A stretch of 64,000 nt of DNA from Arthrobacter sp. AFG20 (GCF_002892795.1 NZ_PJMC01000004.1:186001-250000); one strand, 5' to 3'; positions 47,966-57,449 are shown, counted from the first letter of the stretch. The notes: generated by a model from the letters alone, not told the origin. Numbers and translations are program-made.

Positions 47966-50053
47966 TCAACGAGCCTGGGACGGGTTCAGTTTCACCCGTC
48001 GCAGCAGCTGGGCGTTCAGGGCGACGACGATCGTGGAGGCGGACATCAGCACGGCCCCGGCGGCGGGGGACAGGACGACACCGGCAAAGGCCAGGACCCC
48101 GGCGGCCAGCGGCACGGAGAGGACGTTGTATCCGGTGGCCCAGACCAGGTTCTGCCACATCTTCCGGTAGCTGGCCCGGGACAGGTCCACCATGGACAAC
48201 ACGGCCCGTGGATCGTTGCCGGCCAGCACCACCCCTGCCGATTCCATCGCCACGTCGGTGCCGGCACCGATCGCTATCCCGACCTCGGCCCGGGCCAGTG
48301 CCGGGGAGTCGTTGACGCCGTCTCCGACCATGGCGACCTTCAGGCCACGGGCCTGGAGTTCGGCGACCTTCTTGTCCTTATCGGCGGGCAGGACTTCGGC
48401 GAAGACCTCGTCGATGCCCAGCTCTGCGGCCACTGACTGGGCGACCTGCCGGGCGTCGCCGGTGACCATGGCCACCTTGATGCCGCGGCTCTGCAGGGCG
48501 GCCACGGCCTGGCGTGATTCGTCGCGGACGGCGTCCTCCAGGCTCACCGCACCGAGGATGCGGTTGCCGTCGAGGACGTGGAGCACGGCAGCGCCGCGGT
48601 CCATCCAGCCCCGCGTGGAGGCAGCCAGCTCCGCCGGTTCGGTGATGCCGGATTCGCGAAGCAGTGCCGGTCCGCCCACCTCCAGCGTCCGGCCGTCAAC
48701 GGTTGCGCGGACACCGCGTCCTGTCATGGACACGAAACCGGTGGCATGCGGAACCCGGAGTCCCTGTTGCCGTGCTGCACGGACAATCGCCCGGGCAACG
48801 GGGTGTTCGCTGTCCGACTCGACGGCTGCCGCCAGGGCCAGGAGTTCTTCCCGGTTCACGCCTTCAACAGCGGTTGCGTCCTTGAGTTCGGGTTCGCCTT
48901 TGGTCAGGGTGCCGGTTTTGTCGAACAGGACGACGTCGATGGTCCGCATCCGTTCCAGTGCCATCCGGTTCTTGATCAGCACCCCGGCCCGGGCGGCCTG
49001 CTCTGTGGAAATCGCGATCACCAAGGGGATGGCCAGGCCCAGGGCGTGCGGGCAGGCGATCACCAGCACGGTGACGGTGCGGGTCACGGCATCGGGAACG
49101 CTGCCCAGCAGGGTCCAGACGATGAAGGTGATGACGCCGGCGCCGGCGGCGAAGTAGAACAGGAACGCCGCGGCGCGGTCGGCCAGGGCCTGCGCGCGGG
49201 ACGAGGAGGCCTGCGCCTCGGCGACCAGTCGCTGAATGCCGGCCAAAGCCGTGTCGTCGCCGACGGCGGTGACCCGGACCCGGACGGTGTTGTCTGTCGC
49301 GACCGTGCCGGCGACAACAGGGTCGCCCGCGGAACGGGTGACGGTCTTGGACTCGCCCGTGATCATTGACTCGTCGAATTCGGCCGTGCCCTCAGTTACG
49401 GTGCCGTCGGCCGGCATCCGGGCGCCGGAGCGGACCAGGACCAGGTCCCCGGCACGGAGCTCCGCGACGCTGACTGTTTCGGTGCCCGCCCCGGTGATGC
49501 GTTCGGCCTCATCCGGCAGCAGCGCGGCCAAGGCATCGAGGGCGCCCTGGGCGGAGCCGAGGGCACGCATTTCAATCCAGTGGCCCAGCAGCATGATGGC
49601 CACGAGCAGGGCCAGCTCCCACCAGAAATCCAGATCGAAGCCGCCGATGCCAAGGCTCGTCACCCAGGAGGCAACGAAGGCGACACTGATGGCCATGCCG
49701 ATCAGGAGCATCATGCCGGGTTGCCGAGCCTTCAGCTCGTTCAGCCCGCCCTTCAGGAACGGCATCCCGCCGTAGAAGAAGATGACCGTGCCCAGGGCGG
49801 GCGGGATCCACGCCGCCCCGGGGAACTCGGGCGGCATGTAGCCGAGGATGTGCGCGAACATTGGGCTGAAGTACACCACCGGGACCGACAGGACTAGGGT
49901 GAGCCAAAACCGGTTCTTGAACATGACCGTGCTGTGCCCGGCATGCTGGCCCTGCGTGTGGACCATGTGGTCGTCGTGGGTGTCATGCCCCGCCTGCAGG
50001 CTGTGTTCGGCCGTGGCCGTCCGCGGCGCTAGGTGTGAGGTGTGGTCTTCCAT
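47966..50053 (-). CDS. copB: Copper-translocating P-type ATPase, CPH type (CopB-like)
   Basis: A 695-residue heavy-metal ATPase with a His-rich N-terminus (GHDTHDDHMVHTQGQHAGH) in place of an HMA domain, and eight membrane helices. Motifs are intact: TGES in the actuator domain, the intramembrane metal site ACPHALGLAIPLV, the phosphorylation site FDKTGTLTKGEP, and GDGVNDSPALA. The CPH motif and His-rich tail fit the CopB group, which exports copper, possibly Cu(II) or Ag(I). It lies 64 bases downstream of the HMA protein gene, behind a CsoR-like operator. Confidence 0.92.
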   Translation of the reverse strand: MEDHTSHLAPRTATAEHSLQAGHDTHDDHMVHTQGQHAGHSTVMFKNRFWLTLVLSVPVVYFSPMFAHILGYMPPEFPGAAWIPPALGTVIFFYGGMPFLKGGLNELKARQPGMMLLIGMAISVAFVASWVTSLGIGGFDLDFWWELALLVAIMLLGHWIEMRALGSAQGALDALAALLPDEAERITGAGTETVSVAELRAGDLVLVRSGARMPADGTVTEGTAEFDESMITGESKTVTRSAGDPVVAGTVATDNTVRVRVTAVGDDTALAGIQRLVAEAQASSSRAQALADRAAAFLFYFAAGAGVITFIVWTLLGSVPDAVTRTVTVLVIACPHALGLAIPLVIAISTEQAARAGVLIKNRMALERMRTIDVVLFDKTGTLTKGEPELKDATAVEGVNREELLALAAAVESDSEHPVARAIVRAARQQGLRVPHATGFVSMTGRGVRATVDGRTLEVGGPALLRESGITEPAELAASTRGWMDRGAAVLHVLDGNRILGAVSLEDAVRDESRQAVAALQSRGIKVAMVTGDARQVAQSVAAELGIDEVFAEVLPADKDKKVAELQARGLKVAMVGDGVNDSPALARAEVGIAIGAGTDVAMESAGVVLAGNDPRAVLSMVDLSRASYRKMWQNLVWATGYNVLSVPLAAGVLAFAGVVLSPAAGAVLMSASTIVVALNAQLLRRVKLNPSQAR

Positions 50054-50117
50054 GATTCCTCCTTGAGGAGATCAGGCCCGCCCCGGAATCAAAATCCGGG
50101 GCGGAGCCGTGTGCCGG

Positions 50118-50429
50118 TCAGCTGGTGTGAACGCTGTGTTCGGCCGAGTTGACTGTTTCGCGGACAGCGGCCTCGTCGGCGCTTCCGGAGATCCGCAGGC
50201 GGGACAGGCCGCCCGCAATGAGTTCGACGGCGGCGTCGGCCACGCCGTCCAAGGCCAAGACTGCCTCTTGGACCGATGCGACACAGTGGCCGCAGGTCAG
50301 CCCTTCCAGGAGGTACTCGGCCTCCGCCGCCGGATCAGCATCCGGCCCAGAGAGCTGTCGGGGCGGGCAGCAGCAGCCGGCAAGGCCGGTGGTCAGCGGC
50401 AGGTCAGGACCCTTGCTTGATTCACGCAT
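50118..50429 (-). CDS. Small heavy-metal-associated (HMA) copper-binding protein
   Basis: A 103-residue cytoplasmic metallochaperone. Residues about 38-100 are an HMA fold with the binding motif LTCGHCVASVQEAVLALDG. The N-terminus carries an extra CCC cluster (LAGCCCPPRQLSG). It would carry Cu(I) and pass it to the ATPase encoded next. The ATG at 50429 follows TGGAACTGAC; an upstream in-frame GTG at 50510 would add 27 poorly coding residues. It is the first gene of the copper operon after the operator at 50535. Confidence 0.87.
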   Translation of the reverse strand: MRESSKGPDLPLTTGLAGCCCPPRQLSGPDADPAAEAEYLLEGLTCGHCVASVQEAVLALDGVADAAVELIAGGLSRLRISGSADEAAVRETVNSAEHSVHTS

Positions 50430-50534
50430 GTCAGTTCCATTCCACGAAGACGGATGGGTGCGCTGGGGTTGAACGGCTGTGACGGGGCGGGAGACCCCTG
50501 GACATACCACTTCACTGACAACATAAAAGAAATA

Positions 50535-50551
50535 TACCCCCGGGGGGTATC
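50535..50551 (-). promoter_or_regulatory. CsoR-like copper operator
   Basis: ATACCCCCGGGGGGTAT is a near-perfect G/C-rich palindrome with TA-rich ends, the layout of CsoR-type operators. It lies 106 bases before the HMA gene and 94 bases before the divergent small membrane protein gene. No csoR gene is present in the window. Confidence 0.65.
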
Positions 50552-50644
50552 TTCGTCAAGGGGTCGGTTTAGTCCCTGTTTGGGGCGGCAACCGCGCTGC
50601 CCGTGAGAAGCTGTGCGAAGCACCAAATGCTCACAGGGGGAAAC

Positions 50645-50821
50645 ATGCTTGGAATTGTCGCAGCCGTGCTGACGTTCGCGGTGCCCGCGATGATCATCGC
50701 AACGGCGCTGTACTGGATTATCCGCCTGGGGGTGAAGCACGGACTCAGGTCGTATGACGCGGAAAAGCTCGAAGCTCAGAGACGGCGCGAGGAGTCAACG
50801 GCATGGACAACGCGGACCTGA
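50645..50821 (+). CDS. Small membrane protein
   Basis: A 58-residue protein with one N-terminal helix (LGIVAAVLTFAVPAMIIATALYWIIRLG) and a polar, charged tail (DAEKLEAQRRREEST). AGGGGGAAAC precedes the ATG. Its 3' end overlaps the start of the methyltransferase gene by 19 bases, so the two are coupled. No known family. Confidence 0.65.
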   Translation: MLGIVAAVLTFAVPAMIIATALYWIIRLGVKHGLRSYDAEKLEAQRRREESTAWTTRT

Positions 50822-51480
50822 CCGGTGGTGGTGCGCTGAAGCACCTGCAGCATCCGCGGTTCGCCCGCGCCTACGCACGCGCTGTTGAACGGATGAACCG
50901 CCGCGGGGCCACCGAACACCGCCGCCGGATGCTGGCCGGCCTGTACGGGGAGGTGATCGAGATCGGCGCGGGGGACGGATCCGCCTTTGCGCTCTACCCG
51001 CCGGCAGTCACGCACGTTCTGGCGCTGGAGCCGGACGACTACCTCCGGAGCCTCGCCCTGGACCGCGCCGTTACCGCCCCCGTCAAAGTGACGGTGAAGC
51101 CGGCTGCAGCCGAGCGCATCCCGGCCGACGACGGCAGTGCAGATGCCGTCGTCGCCAGCCTTGTGCTGTGCAGCGTCGCGGACCAGGCAGCCGTCCTCGC
51201 CGAAATCCGGCGCGTCCTGCGCCCGGGCGGGACCTTGGCCTACTACGAACATGTCCGCTCTGACCGCCCTGTCCTGGCCGCCGTCGAAGACCTGCTGACA
51301 CCGGCGTGGCAGCGCCTGGCCGGAGGATGCCACCCCAACCGGGAGACACTCGGCGCCATCACCGCGGCCGGCCTCAGCATCCGGGACAACCGGCGTTTCG
51401 GCTTCGCCGTCCAGTCGATGACCCCGCCAGTAGCGCATATCCTCGGCCACGCCACCAGCCCGGGGCCGCCCGCTGATTGA
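50803..51480 (+). CDS. Class I SAM-dependent methyltransferase
   Basis: A 225-residue methyltransferase. The SAM-binding motif I is VIEIGAGDGSAFALYPP near residue 50; motif II region is AERIPADDGSADAVVASLVLC; IRRVLRPGGTLAYYEHV follows. This fits the Methyltransf_11 group of small-molecule methylases. It overlaps the 58-residue membrane protein gene and converges with a MarR gene. No substrate clue from context. Confidence 0.9.
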   Translation: MDNADLTGGGALKHLQHPRFARAYARAVERMNRRGATEHRRRMLAGLYGEVIEIGAGDGSAFALYPPAVTHVLALEPDDYLRSLALDRAVTAPVKVTVKPAAAERIPADDGSADAVVASLVLCSVADQAAVLAEIRRVLRPGGTLAYYEHVRSDRPVLAAVEDLLTPAWQRLAGGCHPNRETLGAITAAGLSIRDNRRFGFAVQSMTPPVAHILGHATSPGPPAD

Positions 51481-51543
51481 GCCTGTCGAAATCCAGGTCC
51501 TGACGGGCAAACAGTACGACGGCGGAACCCCCGATTTGGCGGC

Positions 51544-51921
51544 TCAGGACAGGTTTTCCTTGAGCAGCGCGCGGTGTTCGACGGCGGCCGCCTGGTGGAG
51601 CTTCCGGCCCGCCGCCGTGAGTTCGAGGTACAGCGAACGGCGGTCGTCAGCACAGGACTGGCGGGTGAGCAGGCCGGCCTTCTCCAGCCGGTCCACCACC
51701 TTGGAGACGGCGCTCTGGCTCATGGGGGTCCGTTCGCCGAGTTCCTTCATCCGGCACGACGCCTTGCTGTTCTCCGCCACGAGGTCCAGGATCTCGAACT
51801 CGTTCAGGCCGATGTCGAATTTGGCTTCCAGCGCCCGGTCAAGGGCGCACGAAGTGCGGAAGTACGCATCCTGGATGCTGCGCCATTGCTCAACCAGCAG
51901 GCGGTCCGTCATTGAAGCCAT
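51544..51921 (-). CDS. MarR family regulator
   Basis: A 125-residue winged-helix regulator: dimer helix (FRTSCALDRALEAKFDIGLNEFEIL), recognition region KELGERTPMSQSAVSKVVDRL and wing CADDRRSLYLELTAAG. It is divergent from a 14-helix drug exporter, and the 97-base space contains a clear palindrome. It most likely represses the exporter and itself. The ATG at 51921 is preferred; an ATG three codons later is possible. Confidence 0.88.
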   Translation of the reverse strand: MASMTDRLLVEQWRSIQDAYFRTSCALDRALEAKFDIGLNEFEILDLVAENSKASCRMKELGERTPMSQSAVSKVVDRLEKAGLLTRQSCADDRRSLYLELTAAGRKLHQAAAVEHRALLKENLS

Positions 51922-51992
51922 GCCCCGATTTTAGCCGAAAGGCGAACTCAAGTCCACGTCATAATATTCCGCGTCATATTCCTTGTCATTCA

Positions 51993-52004
51993 ATGACGCG
52001 TCAT
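51993..52004. promoter_or_regulatory. Probable MarR operator
   Basis: ATGACGCGTCAT is a perfect 12-base palindrome, and GTCAT(A/T) occurs three more times within the preceding 40 bases. It lies 15 bases before the exporter start and 72 bases before the MarR start. Confidence 0.6.
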
Positions 52005-52018
52005 ATAGATTTCTGGAC

Positions 52019-53467
52019 ATGACATCACCTACCACCCTCGAACGAACTGCCGGACCCATGGCCGCGGCCGTCCGCTGGACCCGGGCCCAGTGGCTCCTGC
52101 TGATGGTTGTCTGCACCGTCCTGGCCCTGGACGGTCTGGATGTGTCCATGGTGGGCGTCGCCCTGCCTTCCATCGGGCACGAACTGAACCTCGGCACGGA
52201 CGCCCTGCAGTGGATTGTCTCCGCCTACGTCCTGGGCTACGGCAGCCTGCTGCTCCTGGGTGGCCGGCTCGCCGACCTCCTGGGCCGCCGCCGCATCTTC
52301 CTCATCGCCCTCTCGGTCTTCGCGGCCGCCTCCCTGCTGGGCGGACTCGTGGATGACCCCGCCATCCTCATCGCCACGCGGTTCGTGAAGGGTTTGGCTG
52401 CCGCCTTCACAGCGCCTACTGGCTTCTCCATCATCACCACCAACTTCGCCGAGGGCCGCGAGCGGAACAAGGCACTTTCCATCTTCACCACGTTCGGTGC
52501 CAGCGGCTTCTCCCTGGGGCTCGTCGTCGGCGGCCTCATGACCAGCCTGAGCTGGCGCTGGACGTTCCTGGTCTCCGTGCCGATCGCGGTCCTGGTGGTC
52601 ATCCTGGGCAACCGCTTCATCCCGCGCGATACCCCGGATGCCACGGACAGCGGCCACGACATCTGGGGCGCCGTCACCCTGGCGCTGGGCATGCTGGGGC
52701 TCGTTTACACGCTGGTGTCCGCGCCGGACCAGGGGTGGGGATCTGTGGCAACAATCGCCGGATTCATCATCTCTGCCGCGGTGCTGGCGGCCTTCGCCGT
52801 CATCGAGAACAAGGTCAAGCACCCGCTCATCCGCTTCGGCATCCTGCGCGAGGGCTGGGTGGCCCGGGCCAATCTCAGTGCGGTGGGGCTGTTCGGCTCC
52901 TACCTCAGCTTCCAGTTCATCGTGACACTTTTCCTGCAGTCCGCCCTGGGGTGGAGCCCGCTGGCGATGGCCCTGGCCCTGCTGCCCACCGGACTGATCG
53001 TGGCCACCAGCGCGCCGTTCGCCGACCGGCTGATTAACGTGTTCGGTGCCACCCGGCTGATCCTGGCCGGACTGGCCTCCATGGGCCTCGGCTACGTCCT
53101 GTTCCTCCGCGTGGGCACCACACCCAACTACGCCCTGGACATCCTGCCCTCGATTATCCTGCTGGGCGTCGGCTTTGCCCTGGCCTTCCCGTCCATCAAC
53201 GTCCAGGCCACCGCGGGCATCAGGGACTCGGAGCAGGGCCTGGCCGCCGGGCTCATCCAGACCAGCACCCAGGTGGGGGCCGCCCTGGTCCTGGCAGTCA
53301 CCACCGCCATGGTCAGTGGGCATTCCGACGGCGGCACCGTCCCCAGTGCCGCAGCCATGCTGGAGCAGTACCGGCCGGGCCTGGTGCTGAGTGCCGCCGT
53401 CGCCATCGCGGCGCTGCTGGTAGCGGCTGTGCCGGCCCGACGGCGGGCGGCCGCCCTGGCTGCCTAG
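52019..53467 (+). CDS. MFS drug exporter, DHA2 family (14 helices)
   Basis: A 482-residue drug:proton antiporter. Helix 1 contains LDGLDVSMVGVALPSIGHEL; motif A is GGRLADLLGRRRIFL; the antiporter motif in helix 5 is FGASGFSLGLVVGGLMTS. This is the EmrB/QacA group. The ATG at 52019 is chosen because homologues start shortly before the first helix. The ribosome binding site is weak. Divergent MarR and a perfect palindrome suggest drug-inducible expression. Confidence 0.9.
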   Translation: MTSPTTLERTAGPMAAAVRWTRAQWLLLMVVCTVLALDGLDVSMVGVALPSIGHELNLGTDALQWIVSAYVLGYGSLLLLGGRLADLLGRRRIFLIALSVFAAASLLGGLVDDPAILIATRFVKGLAAAFTAPTGFSIITTNFAEGRERNKALSIFTTFGASGFSLGLVVGGLMTSLSWRWTFLVSVPIAVLVVILGNRFIPRDTPDATDSGHDIWGAVTLALGMLGLVYTLVSAPDQGWGSVATIAGFIISAAVLAAFAVIENKVKHPLIRFGILREGWVARANLSAVGLFGSYLSFQFIVTLFLQSALGWSPLAMALALLPTGLIVATSAPFADRLINVFGATRLILAGLASMGLGYVLFLRVGTTPNYALDILPSIILLGVGFALAFPSINVQATAGIRDSEQGLAAGLIQTSTQVGAALVLAVTTAMVSGHSDGGTVPSAAAMLEQYRPGLVLSAAVAIAALLVAAVPARRRAAALAA

Positions 53468-53581
53468 CCCTTGATGTCGCAGTCAGGCGAACCTGGTTGT
53501 TGCGGCCCTCGCCGTCTGGTCCGCCAGCCGCACACCTGGGAGGGCGGGGGCTCCTCAGCGCACCGCATGATGTCAACGGAG

Positions 53582-53977
53582 CTATACTGCGTGGTGAACC
53601 GGGCCCGCGGTCCCGGTGGCAAGCAGCGCCTCGATCCGGGTCCGCAGTTCCCTGGGCCGGAATGGCTTCGTGACGTACTCGTCGGCCCCGCGGTGCAGCG
53701 CTTCGTCGATATCCGATTTGTCGGCGCGGCCCGTGAGCATCACCACCCGGGCGGAGCTGAACGGCCGGATGCGCCGCAAGACTTCGAAACCGTCGACGTC
53801 CGGAAGGCCGACGTCGATGGTAACAACGCGGGGATGCTGGCGCCGCACCAGATCGACCCCCTCAAGCCCGCTGGCCGCGGTGTAGACGGCAAATCCCGTG
53901 TGCTCCAGGACTGCCCGCAGAAGATTTCGCATATCCGCGTCGTCCTCAATAACTACTGCCACTCCCAAGCTGGTCAT
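53582..53977 (-). CDS. Receiver-only response regulator
   Basis: A 131-residue CheY-like protein. E11-D12-D13 form the acidic pocket, D55 in VVTIDVGLPDVDG is the phosphoacceptor, T82 in VMLTGRAD the switch residue and K104 in EYVTKPFRP the conserved lysine. There is no output domain and no kinase nearby, as with the receiver at 17811-18242. GGAG lies six bases before the ATG. It likely signals by protein binding. Confidence 0.86.
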   Translation of the reverse strand: MTSLGVAVVIEDDADMRNLLRAVLEHTGFAVYTAASGLEGVDLVRRQHPRVVTIDVGLPDVDGFEVLRRIRPFSSARVVMLTGRADKSDIDEALHRGADEYVTKPFRPRELRTRIEALLATGTAGPVHHAV

Positions 53978-54125
53978 GGTCAACTCCACGTCTGGCGAAT
54001 CCTTGAACCGGCCCAGCACCAGCTCTAAGTTCGCCCACACCACACGGTACAAGCGTGGGAGTCTTTTTTCAGCATAAAATTTGTCGGATTTGAAAATGCG
54101 CTTTCATGAAGCGCGGCTCACCCGG

Positions 54126-54479
54126 TCAGGACAGCACCAGCCAGATGCCCAGCGCTCCAAGCACGACGCAGGCGCCGGCGGTCCAGAAGACGGCTGTCGT
54201 GTCCGGAGCCAGGTGTCCCGCCCTGATCCCTTCGATGCTGCGCCGGTAGCGCCGCCGCTGGGTGGCATAGATGCCGGTCCCGGCGGCGATGGTGAGGCCG
54301 AACATCGCCAGCACGAACGGCCCCTGGTCCGGGAGCCAGCGCAGGCTCATAGCGCTCGCGGCAATCAGCGTCAGGACTGTCCGGCCCCACGCGAGCGCTG
54401 TGCGCTCGGGCTGCAGCCCCGGGTCGCCGTCGAGCGGGCCGTTACCTGGGAGGGGAGCGGTGGCCGGGTTTTCGTCCAT
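54126..54479 (-). CDS. DUF202 family membrane protein
   Basis: A 117-residue protein. The DUF202 signature is PERTALAWGRTVLTLIAASAM near residues 24-44, with three membrane helices. It starts three bases after the stop of a second DUF202 gene, so the two form an operon, as is usual for this family. Function unknown. Confidence 0.87.
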   Translation of the reverse strand: MDENPATAPLPGNGPLDGDPGLQPERTALAWGRTVLTLIAASAMSLRWLPDQGPFVLAMFGLTIAAGTGIYATQRRRYRRSIEGIRAGHLAPDTTAVFWTAGACVVLGALGIWLVLS

Positions 54480-54482
54480 GGT

Positions 54483-54884
54483 TCAGGCAAGAACGACGAC
54501 GGCGATCACCACCGCCGCCGCGACGGCGCAGCCGGCGGCGAGCAGCGGACCAATCAGGGGCAGGGGCAGCGGCCGGTTCGAGCGCAGACTGCTCTCCACC
54601 CGCAGCCAGCGAATGGCGGACCCGGCGCTGAGCAGCATGCCCAGCAGGAGGAGCAGGACTGCCAGTCCGCGGCGTACGGGCTCGGGGAAGACATCGGTGG
54701 TGAAGGCCTCCACGGCAATGCCGCCGGCCAGGAGCGCCAGGGACGTGCGGATCCAGGCCAGGAAGGTCCGTTCGTTGGCCAGGGTGAACCGCGGGTCCGG
54801 CTCGGTGCCGCCGGGCAGGAGCTTTTCGGCGAAGCGGCTTCTGCGGGGGTCGGGGTCGGACGGCGATGGCGGGGTGGATGGCAC
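54483..54884 (-). CDS. DUF202/YidH family membrane protein
   Basis: A 133-residue protein with the YidH-type signature RFTLANERTFLAWIRTSLALLAGG near residues 32-55 and three membrane helices. It is the first gene of the DUF202 pair. Upstream, in the 216 bases before the divergent multicopper oxidase gene, CATGTC-AG-GACATG (54953-54966) is a perfect-armed palindrome that may be an operator. Confidence 0.88.
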   Translation of the reverse strand: MPSTPPSPSDPDPRRSRFAEKLLPGGTEPDPRFTLANERTFLAWIRTSLALLAGGIAVEAFTTDVFPEPVRRGLAVLLLLLGMLLSAGSAIRWLRVESSLRSNRPLPLPLIGPLLAAGCAVAAAVVIAVVVLA

Positions 54885-55100
54885 GGTGACAGTCTAGCCA
54901 GTGCTGTTCGGCCGCCCCTGAACCACCTCCCCCGCGGGCATAGGCCAGGTCACATGTCAGGACATGGCGGGTCCCGAAGGTGCCGCAAGTTTTCCCTAGG
55001 TTGCCCCGAGCAACATGAAGCTCTCTGTTATCGCAATTGGGGGCGACATGGACCTGTTCTTTTCAGTTAATCCCGGTCTCCAATACACAGGAGGTCGGCA

Positions 55101-57449
55101 ATGGCAGTCCTAGATGTCCACATCAACGACGGATATGTTCCCATGGTGGACGGATCGCTGGTCTACCACCGTGGTTTCGGGGACCGCCGCACAGCATTGA
55201 ACGATCCGGCGCCGGCGCTGGCGATGACGCAACGGGTCATCACCGCGAACGGCCGCCTGGTGACCAGCCGGACATATCCGCTGGGCGCGCCGCTGCCTCC
55301 GCATGGGAGGCCCACGCCCTTGCGGCCCGACCCTGCCTTCGCCCGGCAGTTCCTTGCCCGGCGTGGCTACTGGGCCAGCTTCTTTCCGCCCCGGACGCTG
55401 ATTGCCGAGACGGGCAGCACCATCGAGATCATGCTGCACAACAACCTCGCACAGCTGCACGAGATGCGGTTCCACCGTGCGGGACCGGGCGGGGCCGACG
55501 TCGGATCCGGACCGGTAGCGCCGGGCACATCGAAGCTGCTGCGGTTTCCGGCGCCTCCGCCCGGGACCTACCTGTACACGGACCCGGGCAACCAGCCGGT
55601 GGAACGGACCCTGGGTCTCTATGGGGCCCTGGTGGTGATCGATCCCCGCAACGCGTGGCGGCTGGCGCCCGGCGCGGCTGAGTTCGAGCGCCAGTGGCTG
55701 TGGCTGTGCCATGACGTGGACTCCAACTGGGCGCGCATCTCATCGAGGGGGCAGACGGTGAATCCGCTCGCCACCCCGGCGGTGCCGGACTACTTCACCA
55801 TCAACGGGTTCGCCGGGTTCCAGTCGCTGGCCGTCACCACTGACCTGGAGTTCAACGAACGGCGGCATCAGGACACCCTGCCCTCGGGCCATCCGCGCGA
55901 GACCGACGTGCGCAACTTCAGCGCGTCCCCGTCCGCCGGGGCCATCCGCACCGGGCACCTCATGCGGATGCTTAACGCCGGCATTGTGGACCACCAGCTG
56001 CACTACCACGGCAACCACGTGTGGACCGTGCGCTCCAACGGCATCGACTTTCCACGGTCCCACGGCCTAGTGACGCCCAAGGGCGACGTGGTTCTCCAGC
56101 AGTGGGAGGACACCGTCCAGCTGCAGCCGCTGGACCGCAAGGAGTCCATCCTCCCGGTCAGACGGCCGCCGGACGCGGTCGACCAGGTGTGGAACGCCAG
56201 GGACAAGGACTGGACGTACCCCATGCACTGCCACGCGGAGCCGTCCCAGACAGCCCGCGGCGGCCTCTACCCCGGCGGGCTCGTGGCGGACTGGGTGCTG
56301 GCCGGCCAGCCCGCCCCGGTGCAAGGGACGCCGCCCACGGCCGCAGACCCCCACCACACATTCCGCAGCCAGGTGGACTTCTCCTCCGACCAGCCCCACG
56401 AGGGCAGCCCGGAAACCGAGTTTCCGCTGAAGCCTGACGTTTCCCTGGAGATGGACTTCTTCAACCGAAAGTTCGATTTTCCCGACGGCTCTGAGCACGA
56501 GATGTGGAGCTTCGAGGGCAACAAGTTCGGGCGCCAGATCCCCGGGACCACGGTGCGGATGCAGGAGGGCCAACTCTTCCAGGCCACCATCAAGCCCAGC
56601 AAAAGGGTCCACACCATCCACTGGCACGGCATCGAGCCTGACCCCCGCAACGACGGCGTGGGCCACACCTCCTTCGAGGTCACGGGGCACTACACGTACC
56701 AGTGGAGGACGGATGTCGCCCAACGGGGCAATCCGAACCGCGGTGCGGCGGGCACGTACTTCTACCATTGCCATGTCAACACCCCGCTGCACGTCCAGAT
56801 GGGGATGTTCGGTCCCATCGTCGTCGATCCCCCGCCCAACCCGGCCATGCCGGCGCCCGCCGGGACCCGGCGTCATTCGTTTGAAGGTCCGCTGTATGAC
56901 ATCGCCACTGAAACCCTGATCGCGCCGTACTCCCTTGACCCGCGGTGGCACGAGCTGAACCATGCAGCGGGGCTTAATGGCGAGGATGCGGGGCTGAACC
57001 GCTTCGAGCCGAAGCACTTCTTCCTCCTTGGCGGCAACATCCCCAGCAGGCCCAGGGGCGATGACGTAGTGTGGGCGATTTCCCAGATGCGGGCCAACGT
57101 GGTGCGGAACGGCAAGTACCCGACGCTGGTGCGCATGCTGAACGTGGACTACTTTCCTACGCAGACGGTGATCACGGATGCGGCGGGCAGGCCGGCCAGG
57201 ATCGCCGAGCTGATCGCCCACGACGGCCGGCCTTTCTGGACGACGCCCACCACCACGGGTCCTGCGGTGCAGCCCTCGATGGCCGGTCAGCCGCTCCTGA
57301 CCAACATTGTTAAGTCCGGCGCCGCGGAGAAGTTCGACTTCCTGCTGCGCCCGCCGTCACCGGGGAAATACACCATCAGCATCAGCTTCCTGCACTGGCT
57401 CACGTCGGAAGTACTTGCCACCCGCACCGTCACAGTCACCGCGGTCTGA
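55101..57449 (+). CDS. Large multicopper oxidase-like protein
   Basis: A 782-residue cupredoxin protein. Copper-binding blocks are HQLHYHGNHVW near residue 298, YPMHCHAEPSQ near 374, VHTIHWHGIEPD near 505 and YFYHCHVNTPLHVQMGM near 553; the last matches the HCHxxxHxxxxM type 1/type 3 motif. The first domain has lost the usual HxH (LHEMRFHRAG). No signal peptide or twin-arginine motif is visible at the N-terminus (MAVLDVHINDGYVPMVDGS), which is unusual for this class. An ideal AGGAGG precedes the ATG. It may be a cytoplasmic or spore-coat-like oxidase, or exported by another route. Confidence 0.85.
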   Translation: MAVLDVHINDGYVPMVDGSLVYHRGFGDRRTALNDPAPALAMTQRVITANGRLVTSRTYPLGAPLPPHGRPTPLRPDPAFARQFLARRGYWASFFPPRTLIAETGSTIEIMLHNNLAQLHEMRFHRAGPGGADVGSGPVAPGTSKLLRFPAPPPGTYLYTDPGNQPVERTLGLYGALVVIDPRNAWRLAPGAAEFERQWLWLCHDVDSNWARISSRGQTVNPLATPAVPDYFTINGFAGFQSLAVTTDLEFNERRHQDTLPSGHPRETDVRNFSASPSAGAIRTGHLMRMLNAGIVDHQLHYHGNHVWTVRSNGIDFPRSHGLVTPKGDVVLQQWEDTVQLQPLDRKESILPVRRPPDAVDQVWNARDKDWTYPMHCHAEPSQTARGGLYPGGLVADWVLAGQPAPVQGTPPTAADPHHTFRSQVDFSSDQPHEGSPETEFPLKPDVSLEMDFFNRKFDFPDGSEHEMWSFEGNKFGRQIPGTTVRMQEGQLFQATIKPSKRVHTIHWHGIEPDPRNDGVGHTSFEVTGHYTYQWRTDVAQRGNPNRGAAGTYFYHCHVNTPLHVQMGMFGPIVVDPPPNPAMPAPAGTRRHSFEGPLYDIATETLIAPYSLDPRWHELNHAAGLNGEDAGLNRFEPKHFFLLGGNIPSRPRGDDVVWAISQMRANVVRNGKYPTLVRMLNVDYFPTQTVITDAAGRPARIAELIAHDGRPFWTTPTTTGPAVQPSMAGQPLLTNIVKSGAAEKFDFLLRPPSPGKYTISISFLHWLTSEVLATRTVTVTAV

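Noticed and set aside
52025..53323. 432-residue minus-strand frame
   Set aside because: Antisense to the DHA2 exporter; product is Gln/Gly/Asp-rich low complexity.
55015..55110. Possible short leader peptide before the multicopper oxidase
   Set aside because: The ATG at 55015 has no good ribosome binding site and the frame runs into the oxidase start; not supported.
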